This document shows, piece by piece, positions 39,223 to 47,578 of a DNA stretch of 64,000 nt; within the stretch, counting starts at the first letter, position 1; each line of letters begins with the position of its first letter. The notes below the pieces were generated by a model. That model was not told where the DNA came from, searched no databases, and worked only from the letters and a program-made list of their open reading frames with translations. The DNA is taken from NCBI RefSeq assembly GCF_000577615.1, contig NZ_CBXX010000032.1, positions 1 through 64,000 on the forward strand. Reading direction: 5' to 3'. A program made the position numbers and the translations under genes. The stretch is from Herbaspirillum sp. RV1423 (GTDB taxonomy: Bacteria; Pseudomonadota; Gammaproteobacteria; Burkholderiales; Burkholderiaceae_D).

Positions 39223-42200
39223 ATGAACAAGCATCTATATCGCATCGTATTCAACCAAAAAACGGGCGAATACGCGGCGGTTGCAGAAACAGCAAATGCA
39301 CGTGGCAAAGGTCGTTCCAACGGCAATGCGGCTTCGTTCATTGCAGCGTTCTCCGCACTCACTGATTTATTCTCCTTGCGCTTGTGTCATTTGGCCGTCG
39401 GCATTGCCGCGCTCTTCGGCAGCGTTACCGTTGTCGACGCTCAGGTCGTGGCCTACCGTAACGCTCCCGGTAATCAACGGCCCACCGTGCTCCAAACCGG
39501 CAACGGTGTGCCGCTGGTCAATATCCAGACTCCCAGCGCGCAAGGCGTCTCGCGCAATGTCTATAGTCAGTTTGATGTCGACAGCAAGGGCGTCATTCTC
39601 AACAACGGTTCAAGCAACTACAAGACCGAGCGTGGTTATAAGACCGACCTTGGTGGTTATGTCCAAGGCAACCCCTGGCTGGCCACCGGCACCGCCAAGA
39701 TCATTCTCAACGAAGTCAATTCAAGCAATCCCAGCAAACTGAGCGGCTATATCGAAGTCGCCGGCGATCGCGCGCAGGTCATCATCGCCAACCCGATGGG
39801 CATCACTTGTTCTGGCTGCGGCTTCCTGAACGCCAGCCGTGCGACCCTGACTACCGGCACACCAAGCATCGTCGGCGGCGCGCTCGATTCCCATCGCGTC
39901 ACTGGCGGCACGGTCACCATCGACGGCAGGGGCCTCGACGCCAAATCGACCGACTACACCGACATCATGGCGCGCGCCGTGCAGGTCAACGCCAACATCT
40001 GGTCCAACAAGCTCAAGGTCAGCACCGGCGTCAATACCATCTCTGCCGACAATAGCGTCGTGACACCGACCAGTGGGGCAACGGGTGCGGCACCCGGTCA
40101 ATTTTCCGTTGACGTGGCGAAGCTGGCAGGCATGTATTCGGGGCAGATCGTTCTGGTCGGTACCGAGCATGGTGTCGGCATGAACAACGCCGGCGCCATT
40201 GGCGCCGGGGCCGGCGATGTCATCGTCACGGTAGACGGTCTGCTGCAAAACAAAGGCAGCATCACCGCCACGCAAGATATCGCCGGCACTGCTACCGGGG
40301 TGATCAACCAGGGCAGCCAGTTCCAGGCGGGTGGCAGCACAACGCTGGCCCTCGGCACCGGTCAGCTCGACAATAGCAACGGCGGCCTGGTCCGTTCCAC
40401 CACTGCCACCACGATCACGGCGGCCAGCATCAACAACAGCAACACCACCGGCGCTGATCTCGGCATACAAGGCCAGACGGTGACGATTGCCGCGACCACC
40501 GTCAATAACAAGGCGGGCACAGTTCGCGCCAACACCGATCTGATGATGGCCGGCGCAGGCGCCATCGACAATACCAACGGCTCGCTGTCCGCAGGCCGGA
40601 TGCTGGACGTACACGACACCCGTGCCGCCGGTGTGCCCGGGTCTACGCTAAAAACGCAGGCCATCGTCAATACCGGCGGCACGCTCGTCGCCGGTAAGCA
40701 ACTGGCTGTCGACAGCGCCGCCATGACCGGTGACGGCAAAGTGCTCAGCCTGGGCGATCTGTCGATCAAGCTCGACGCAGACTACCGCAACAGCGACACC
40801 ACGCAAGCCGACGGCAACACCAGCATCACGACTGCCGGCAAACTGACCAATAGCGGCAAGCTGCTTGCCGGCAAGACACTCGCCGCCACTGCCAAATCTA
40901 TCGACAACCAGACTGGCGGCCAACTCATCGCCAAGACCCATCAACTGCGCGCCACCGATAGCCATACCTTTATCAATCGCGGGCTGATCGACGGCAGCGA
41001 CACCTTCATCGACAGCCCGACCGTCAACAACATCGGCACCGGCCGTATTTACGGCGACCACGTGGCTCTCTCCGGTGACACGCTCAACAATCTTCCAGAA
41101 ACCGTCAACGGCGTCACCTCGGCACCGGTCATCGCCGCGCGCGTGCGCATGGATCTCGGTGTCGCCGTCATCAACAACAGCGACCATGCCCTGCTTTATT
41201 CTGCCGGCGACCTGGTCACCGGCAATGCGCTTGATGCCGGCCATCAAGCCATCGGCATGGGCGACAGCATCAACAACAGCAGCGCCACCATTGCCGCCGA
41301 CGGCAATGCCACGATCAACCACAACATCGTCAACAACAACAACGCCCATCTGGAAACGATGGTCGAGAACAGCACCGGCCGTCGCATCGTCCAATATCGC
41401 CTGAACGGCGCGACCGAAAAGCTCGACGCCAACAGCGTCACACTCATCAATAAAGACAGCGGCCAGATTGTGACCGACTGGACGCAAATGGGCGATGAAG
41501 ACAACTACCGGCTGATGCTCCCCTCTGGGCAAATGGTCAGCGAATGGACCATCTACGACGGCACCGAACAGATCGCCCGCACCAAAGTCACCCGTAGCGA
41601 CCCCGCCTTGATCACTACTGGCGGCAACCTGCGGTTTAACAGCCAGGCCGTCAACAACCGCAACAGCCAGATCATTGCCGGCGGCGACAACACCGGCAAC
41701 AACGTGCTCGGCACCAAGCCCGCCAACAATGGCGAGACTGGAACGCAAGTCGTCACCACCACCGGCCGGGCCAAATATACCTACATCAAAAGCCATCGTT
41801 TCAGTGCCGATGACCGCCGCTACGACGACCGTCCCTACGAAGGCCAATCGGTGCAAACCAGCTTCGTGTTGGACATCACCCCCACCAACGGCAGCGGCGC
41901 GCAACAAGACAAGACACTCAAGAACATACCCAGTGCAGTTCCCGGTAACGCCAGCATGGTGGTGCGCACCAGCAACCCCGATATCGCTTTGCCCAATAAC
42001 TCGCTGTTCGTGCCCGGCAACAACCGCTATTTGGTTGCCACCGACCCGCAGTTCGCCAACTACCGCAGTTGGCTCAGCTCAGACTTCATGCTGACCCAAT
42101 TGAGCCAGGATCCCAACCTGGTCATGAAACGTATCGGCGACGGCTTCTACGAGCAGCTCCTGGTCCAGCAACAGATTCAAAAAGCCATCGGCCAACGCTA

Positions 42201-45200
42201 TGCAGGCAACTACACCAGCAACGAAGCGCAATACCAGGCGCTCATGACTGCCGGCGTGCAGATGGCGCAAACCTTCCATTACCAGCTCGGCGTGGCGCTC
42301 ACCGCCACCCAGATGGCCATGCTCACCTCCGACATCGTCTGGCTGGTCAAGCAAACTGTCACGCTGGCCGACGGCAGCCAGCAAGACGTGCTGGTGCCGC
42401 AGGTCTACCTGCGCGCCAACCGCCTGCAAGTGACCGGCGAAGGCACGCTGATTGCCGGCAACAACGTCAATTACCAGACCGCAGGCGACATCCTCAACAA
42501 CGGCACGATTGCCGCCAAAAATACAGCCGTCCTTGCCGGCAACAACATCAACAATCTCGGCGGACGTATCAGCGGCACCGACACGGCATTGCAGGCGCAG
42601 ACCGACATCAACAACCTGGGCGGGGCCATCGACGGCAGCAACAGCGTCACCGCAATGGCCGGGCGCGACATCAACGTCAACAGCACCAGCGTAGCGACCG
42701 TCAACGCCACCACAACCGGCACCAATATCGACAGCGTCGCCAGCGTCACCGGTACCACCCTGACGATGGCAGCCGGGCGCGACATCACCGCCAACGCCGC
42801 CGTGATCAATGCTACCGGCAACGCCAACCTCTCTGCGGTACGCGACGTCAACCTCGGCACGGTCACGGAAGGCTACACCGAGCAGATACGCTGGGCCGAT
42901 GACAAAGGCGCCTCCAACTGGGTCGGCACGCTCACCGGTCCTAACTTCCTCGACGCCGCCAACGGCGCGCACGGCACCAAAGAGGTTGGCGTCAATCGCG
43001 CCACAGTGACCGCCAGCCAGGAGGTCGCCACCCAAATCGCCGGCAACAACATCAGCATCAACGCCGGCCATGACCTCACCACCAAAGGCACGCAGGCGAT
43101 CGCCGCCGCTGCACTGGCCGCCATCGCCGGCAACAACCTCAACATCGGCACCGCCAATGCATCGGCCAGCGCGCGCGACGAGCACCAGAAGAGTTCCAGC
43201 GGCATCCTCAGCGGCAAGACCACGCAAACGGACGACGCCAGCAGCTACAGCCGGCAAAGCGGCAGCACCTTCAGCGGCAACACCGCGGTGCTCGCCGCCG
43301 GCAACAGCGCCACCATCACCGGCAGCGACGTCGTCTCCACGCAAGGCACGCAAATCACTGCCGTCAATGACCTCAACATCGTCGCCGCGACCGACACCAG
43401 CAGCGAAAGCCATTACAAGAAAGAAACCACCTCGGGCATGTTCAGCAGCGGCGGCCTTGGCGTCACCGTCGGCAGCAAGATGCAAAGCACCGACCAGACC
43501 CGCACTACCACCACGGCAAGCGCATCGACCGTGGGCGCCACCAACGGCAATGTGACCCTGGCCGCCGGCAACCGTTACAGCCAGATCGCCAGCACCGTCA
43601 TCGCGCCGCAAGGCGACATCAGCATCAGCGGCAAACAGGTCGACATCCTGGCCGGTGTCAACACCGAGCAGAACACGCAAGAGACCCAGTTCAAGCAGCA
43701 AGGCGTCACGGTGCAAATCACCAACCCAGTCGTGAGTGCCGTGCAGACGGTGATGAGCATGCAAGACGCCAAACAAAAGACTAAAGACGGTCGCAGCAAA
43801 GTGCTGGCCGATGTTGCCTCTGCGCTGGCAGTAGCCAACGCCGCAGCAGCAGTAAATGGCAGCGCCGCCCCGGCCGGCGGTATCGATCTCGCCGTCTCGA
43901 TGGGCAGCTCCAGCAACCAGAGCAACACCGTGCAAAGCAGCACGACGTCGGCCGGCTCCACCGTGGCCGCAGGCGGCAACACCAATATCATTGCCACCGG
44001 TGCCGGCAAAGACAGCAACCTCATCATTCAAGCCAGCGAGATCCTCGGCAACAACATTCGCCTGCACGCCGACAATCAGATCAAGCTACAGGCCCAGCGC
44101 AACAGCAACGAAGAACACAGCACCAACAAAGGCAGCTCGGCCAGCATCGGCATCTCCTTCGGCAGCTCCGGCTTCATGGTCAATGCCAGCGCCTCCGGCA
44201 GTCGCGGCAAGGGCGACGGCAGCGACAGCGACCACACCAATACGCATGTCAACGCGACCAACCAGCTCGCCATGACATCAGGCGACGACACCGACATCCA
44301 GGGCGCCACCGCCAGCGGCAAGCAAGTCACCATCAATGTCGGCGGCAACCTCAATGTGGAAAGCCTGCAAGACAGCAGCCAATACAAGAGCCAGCAGCAA
44401 AGCCTGGGCGGCAGCATTAGCGCGGGCGTCGGCAAGGTCAGCGGTAGCATCAGCGCCAGCCGTAGCAAGGTCGACGGCAACTACGTCAGCGTCACCGAGC
44501 AAAGCGGCATCCTGGCGGGAGATGACGGCTTCAAGGTCGCCGTCAACGGCAACACCGACTTGAAGGGAGCCAAGATTGCCAGCACCGACAAGGCCGTCCA
44601 AGATGGCAAGAACAGCTTCACGACAGCAAGTCTGACCACCAGCGACATCCAGAACAAGAGCGACTACAAGGCAGAGAGTCAGAGCGTTAGTGCCGGAGGC
44701 GGATATGGCGGCGGCAACAGCGCCTTGAACGGCGGCGGCATCGGCATTGGCAACGAGAGCGGCAGCGCATCGAGCACTACCACATCAGGTATCTCCGGCA
44801 TCGCCGGCGACAAGACAGTCAGAAGCGACCAAGACAACAGCAACGCGCTCAAGAAAACCTGGAATGGAAAGGACCTGCAGCAAGATGTAGAGGCACAGGC
44901 CAAGATCACTGAGACCTTCGGCAAGCAGGCGGCCTTGGGCATCGGCACGTATGCCACCAGCAAGCTCAACGCCCTCAACAAACAAATCGAGAAGGAAACC
45001 GATCCAGCAAAGAAAGCGGAGTTGCAAGGCGAAGCGAAGAATTGGGCTGAAGGCGGCGCCTATCGCACCGCCCTGCATGCGGCGGCTGGCGCATTGGGTG
45101 GCGGAGTGGCCGGTGCGCTGGGTGCGACGGCCTCGGCAGTGTCGATGCCTGCGATTGCAGCACAGATCGACAAGCTGGATGCGCCTAACGCAGTGAAGCA

Positions 45201-45450
45201 AGCATTGGCGCAGGTGGCTGCTGCGGCGTTGGGTGCTGCTGTGGGCGGCACGCAAGGAATGGCGTCGGCGGTGAATGTCGAGGCCAACAATCGGCAGTTG
45301 CATCAAACCGAAAAAGAACTCGCCCGAAAACTGGCTGCACAAAGCAAAGAAAAATACACAACGGCACAGATTGAAGAACAAATGCGTGGCATGACTGCCA
45401 ACATCAACGGTAAGACAGAGGCCGGTATGCCGCGCAACATTCAGGCATGA
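39223..45450 (+). CDS. Two-partner-secretion exoprotein, filamentous haemagglutinin/CdiA type
   Basis: 2,075 residues. An extended signal peptide starts MNKHLYRIVFNQKTGEYAAVAE and has a second hydrophobic stretch (LAVGIAALFGSVTVVDA). The TPS secretion domain follows (FDVDSKGVILNNG, VIIANPMGITCSGCGFLNASRATLTTG). Then come long runs of Asn/Gly/Thr/Ser-rich haemagglutinin repeats, expected to form a beta-helix fibre. Near the end, residues around 2020-2030 read NVEANNRQLH, the kind of motif that precedes the variable toxin in CdiA proteins. The frame then stops (TGA at 45448) and the pre-toxin sequence resumes in the -1 frame in the next ORF. I start at the ATG at 39223, not the TTG at 39205. 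No transporter lies upstream; a TpsB gene is convergent at 49288. Confidence 0.93.
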   Translation: MNKHLYRIVFNQKTGEYAAVAETANARGKGRSNGNAASFIAAFSALTDLFSLRLCHLAVGIAALFGSVTVVDAQVVAYRNAPGNQRPTVLQTGNGVPLVNIQTPSAQGVSRNVYSQFDVDSKGVILNNGSSNYKTERGYKTDLGGYVQGNPWLATGTAKIILNEVNSSNPSKLSGYIEVAGDRAQVIIANPMGITCSGCGFLNASRATLTTGTPSIVGGALDSHRVTGGTVTIDGRGLDAKSTDYTDIMARAVQVNANIWSNKLKVSTGVNTISADNSVVTPTSGATGAAPGQFSVDVAKLAGMYSGQIVLVGTEHGVGMNNAGAIGAGAGDVIVTVDGLLQNKGSITATQDIAGTATGVINQGSQFQAGGSTTLALGTGQLDNSNGGLVRSTTATTITAASINNSNTTGADLGIQGQTVTIAATTVNNKAGTVRANTDLMMAGAGAIDNTNGSLSAGRMLDVHDTRAAGVPGSTLKTQAIVNTGGTLVAGKQLAVDSAAMTGDGKVLSLGDLSIKLDADYRNSDTTQADGNTSITTAGKLTNSGKLLAGKTLAATAKSIDNQTGGQLIAKTHQLRATDSHTFINRGLIDGSDTFIDSPTVNNIGTGRIYGDHVALSGDTLNNLPETVNGVTSAPVIAARVRMDLGVAVINNSDHALLYSAGDLVTGNALDAGHQAIGMGDSINNSSATIAADGNATINHNIVNNNNAHLETMVENSTGRRIVQYRLNGATEKLDANSVTLINKDSGQIVTDWTQMGDEDNYRLMLPSGQMVSEWTIYDGTEQIARTKVTRSDPALITTGGNLRFNSQAVNNRNSQIIAGGDNTGNNVLGTKPANNGETGTQVVTTTGRAKYTYIKSHRFSADDRRYDDRPYEGQSVQTSFVLDITPTNGSGAQQDKTLKNIPSAVPGNASMVVRTSNPDIALPNNSLFVPGNNRYLVATDPQFANYRSWLSSDFMLTQLSQDPNLVMKRIGDGFYEQLLVQQQIQKAIGQRYAGNYTSNEAQYQALMTAGVQMAQTFHYQLGVALTATQMAMLTSDIVWLVKQTVTLADGSQQDVLVPQVYLRANRLQVTGEGTLIAGNNVNYQTAGDILNNGTIAAKNTAVLAGNNINNLGGRISGTDTALQAQTDINNLGGAIDGSNSVTAMAGRDINVNSTSVATVNATTTGTNIDSVASVTGTTLTMAAGRDITANAAVINATGNANLSAVRDVNLGTVTEGYTEQIRWADDKGASNWVGTLTGPNFLDAANGAHGTKEVGVNRATVTASQEVATQIAGNNISINAGHDLTTKGTQAIAAAALAAIAGNNLNIGTANASASARDEHQKSSSGILSGKTTQTDDASSYSRQSGSTFSGNTAVLAAGNSATITGSDVVSTQGTQITAVNDLNIVAATDTSSESHYKKETTSGMFSSGGLGVTVGSKMQSTDQTRTTTTASASTVGATNGNVTLAAGNRYSQIASTVIAPQGDISISGKQVDILAGVNTEQNTQETQFKQQGVTVQITNPVVSAVQTVMSMQDAKQKTKDGRSKVLADVASALAVANAAAAVNGSAAPAGGIDLAVSMGSSSNQSNTVQSSTTSAGSTVAAGGNTNIIATGAGKDSNLIIQASEILGNNIRLHADNQIKLQAQRNSNEEHSTNKGSSASIGISFGSSGFMVNASASGSRGKGDGSDSDHTNTHVNATNQLAMTSGDDTDIQGATASGKQVTINVGGNLNVESLQDSSQYKSQQQSLGGSISAGVGKVSGSISASRSKVDGNYVSVTEQSGILAGDDGFKVAVNGNTDLKGAKIASTDKAVQDGKNSFTTASLTTSDIQNKSDYKAESQSVSAGGGYGGGNSALNGGGIGIGNESGSASSTTTSGISGIAGDKTVRSDQDNSNALKKTWNGKDLQQDVEAQAKITETFGKQAALGIGTYATSKLNALNKQIEKETDPAKKAELQGEAKNWAEGGAYRTALHAAAGALGGGVAGALGATASAVSMPAIAAQIDKLDAPNAVKQALAQVAAAALGAAVGGTQGMASAVNVEANNRQLHQTEKELARKLAAQSKEKYTTAQIEEQMRGMTANINGKTEAGMPRNIQA

Positions 45451-46412
45451 CTGATGCGCAAGCTGAACAGATACTGGCACAGCAGGCGTATCGACAGTTG
45501 CAGGATGGCGCAGCCGGGACATGGGATGCAGACGCCAGCAATTTCCTCAAGCAGGCGCATGGCATGTTACCCGCTGATGGCAGCAGTGGACCGGGATACA
45601 TGTTCCAAGCCACGGCAGCGCAGAAGGCAGATGCCAATATGTATGCCAACCAGTTGCCACAAACCGTAGATTTTTACATCAAGAACGGTCTGAAGATACC
45701 GACCGCACAGCAAGCAGCAGATGCAACCAAGCGCGGTAACGACATACGGGATACGGTAGCCCAAGCTACATTGGCCACAGTTGCATTGGCTGCAGGGACA
45801 ACACTTCCACCGATATTGAGTCTTTGTTTATCAAATCCGGTCGTATGTAACCAGCTTGCCATTGCTGGCGGTGAGATTGCTGCTGGTGACGCTCTGGGAC
45901 TAGCAGGTCTTGCCATAGGTGGTGTCGCCGCTGGGAAAATGGGCTTGAAGTCTGTTCAAAGTGCTGAACAGGCCAATGCGAAGATGATCAAAGATGGGAT
46001 GGATGCAGCATGGGCCAAAGGGACTCCGGTGATTAACGCTGAACTGATGCCAGGGACTAAGGTGCAGATGGTGTTGAGTGAAGCGCAGTATCAGAAATAT
46101 GTCGATAGTAACTTTACAACGCCGCCTCTTGGTGGTTGGGCCACCTTCGATAGCGTGGCATCGCAGGCGACTGCCAAACAAGATTTGGCACTTCTCAATA
46201 AATTCAAACCCGATACCAAATATGTAATGGAGCTGGAAGTCGTGAAACCGATTACAGCGAATATCGGATATGTTGGAAAACTGTCCGAGCCTACGGGACA
46301 ATTGCTGCAAGGAGGACGGACGCAGGCAGCGTTTGATTGGAGTGGTATCACTAATCGGTCAGAATATTTGAAGCCCATAGGGAAACCCATACTTTTACCT
46401 GTGTCGAAATAA
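45447..46412 (+). CDS. Detached CdiA-like pre-toxin and candidate toxin C-terminal region
   Basis: 321 residues, overlapping the exoprotein stop by ATGA. Residues 1-80 (QAEQILAQQAYRQLQDG, then WDADASNFLKQAHGMLPADGSSGPGYMFQATAAQKADANMYANQLPQTVDFY) read like the pre-toxin part of large FHA/CdiA proteins. Residues about 95-170 are hydrophobic and glycine-rich, like cytoplasm-entry segments. The last about 140 residues (from NAKMIKDGMDAAWAKGTPV to the end) are AT-richer and would be the effector; I do not recognise its family. As written it lacks any secretion signal, so either a frameshift has split the exoprotein, or translation couples or slips at the overlap. The next gene is a candidate immunity gene. 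Confidence 0.8.
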   Translation: MTDAQAEQILAQQAYRQLQDGAAGTWDADASNFLKQAHGMLPADGSSGPGYMFQATAAQKADANMYANQLPQTVDFYIKNGLKIPTAQQAADATKRGNDIRDTVAQATLATVALAAGTTLPPILSLCLSNPVVCNQLAIAGGEIAAGDALGLAGLAIGGVAAGKMGLKSVQSAEQANAKMIKDGMDAAWAKGTPVINAELMPGTKVQMVLSEAQYQKYVDSNFTTPPLGGWATFDSVASQATAKQDLALLNKFKPDTKYVMELEVVKPITANIGYVGKLSEPTGQLLQGGRTQAAFDWSGITNRSEYLKPIGKPILLPVSK

Positions 46413-46422
46413 GGAGCTTTAC

Positions 46423-46974
46423 ATGGATAAGGTAACGAATGTCTTGTCAGTTTGGGAAAATGGGCAGTCTTTTTCTCATGGCTGGCCTGTCGGTTTGGAA
46501 AAAAATTCCGAGTCTATTGGTGGAATGGTTTTTAAAAAATGGAGCTATCGTGGTGTATTGCATGAGATTTTTTTTGAAAATACAAATTACAATCGATACA
46601 GTTTTGAAATCCTCCCCGACGAAACCGGCTTTGTTGTCATCGATGGCATTCCCAGTACCCCCGGAAAACATGCCTATATTTTGCGCGGTGATGCCACGGT
46701 TCGCTTTGTCTTAACTCCCGCTTTTAACATGCGGGGTTTTGATGCGGAACGATTAGCAGTCGTTCGCCAACATGATGAAGAACGGGCGAAGCTATCCGGT
46801 CGCATGCTCAATACCGTCATACCACGAGAAGAACAAACCTGCTTTCACAATGCCGACACGAGCGACGGCAAATTAGAAATTTTCGGTGACGATGGGCTAG
46901 GCGACTGCTATTACACCTACGATTGGAATACTGGTGAACTGATATCGGCGCGTACTCTTCCTCGTCGTTCTTAG
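46423..46974 (+). CDS. Candidate immunity protein (CdiI-like position)
   Basis: 183 residues, MDKVTNVLSVWENGQSFSHGW to ISARTLPRRS. No signal peptide or transmembrane helix; acidic, with many aromatic residues. Its base composition is clearly AT-richer than its neighbours, typical of exchanged toxin-immunity cassettes. It begins 10 nt after the candidate toxin ORF and is followed 4 nt later by a duplicated exoprotein fragment. The immunity role rests on position and composition alone; I recognise no family. Confidence 0.72.
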   Translation: MDKVTNVLSVWENGQSFSHGWPVGLEKNSESIGGMVFKKWSYRGVLHEIFFENTNYNRYSFEILPDETGFVVIDGIPSTPGKHAYILRGDATVRFVLTPAFNMRGFDAERLAVVRQHDEERAKLSGRMLNTVIPREEQTCFHNADTSDGKLEIFGDDGLGDCYYTYDWNTGELISARTLPRRS

Positions 46975-46978
46975 TATC

Positions 46979-47534
46979 TGCCGTGCAGACGGTGATGAGC
47001 ATGCAAGACGCCAAACAAAAGACCAAGAACGGCCGCAGCAAAGTGCTGGCCGATGCTGCCAGCGCCTTGGCCGTAGCAAACGCCGCCGTCGCCGTGTCAG
47101 GCAGCGCCGCCCCGGCCGGCGGTATCGATCTCGCCGTCTCGATGGGCAGCTCCAGCAACCAGAGCAACACCGTGCAAAACAGTACGACGTCGGCCAGCTC
47201 CACCGTGGCCGCAGGCGGCAATACCAATATCATTGCCACCGGCGCCGGCCACGACAGCAACCTCGCCATCGGCGGCAGCGAAGTCAGCGGCACCAACGTC
47301 AACCTCCAGGCCGACAACCAGATCAACCTGACCGGCCAACGCAACAGCAACGAAGAGCACAGCGCCAACAAGGGCAGTTCAGCCAGCGTCGGCTTCTCCA
47401 TCGGCAGCTCCGGCTTCATGGTCAATGCCAGCGCCTCCGGCAGTCGCGGCAAGGGAGACGGCAGCGACAGCGACCACACCACTACGCATGTCAACGCAAC
47501 CAACCAGCTCGCCATGACATCAGGCGACGACACC
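46979..47534 (+). pseudogene. Duplicated internal fragment of the exoprotein gene
   Basis: 556 bp matching 43737-44292 of the exoprotein gene end to end with no length change; it encodes the same reading (MSMQDAKQKTKNGRSKVLAD, GGIDLAVSMGSSSNQSNTV, SNEEHSANKGSSASVGFSIGSSGFMVNASASGSRGKGDG). The middle (about 47250-47335) is more diverged than the ends. It corresponds to exoprotein residues about 1506-1690. The frame stays open to 47672, running past the homology and into the 3' end of the convergent tpsB gene. It has no ribosome site or signal peptide, so I regard it as a remnant, not a gene. Confidence 0.85.
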
Positions 47535-47578
47535 AGGCCCTTATGGCCACGTTCAATTTATCTCGAAATGGTCAGTAA

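Noticed and set aside
42079..44067. A 662-codon frame antisense to the exoprotein gene
   Set aside because: Asp/Gly/Ala/Val-rich translation of the complement of Asn/Gly/Thr repeats; no known domain.
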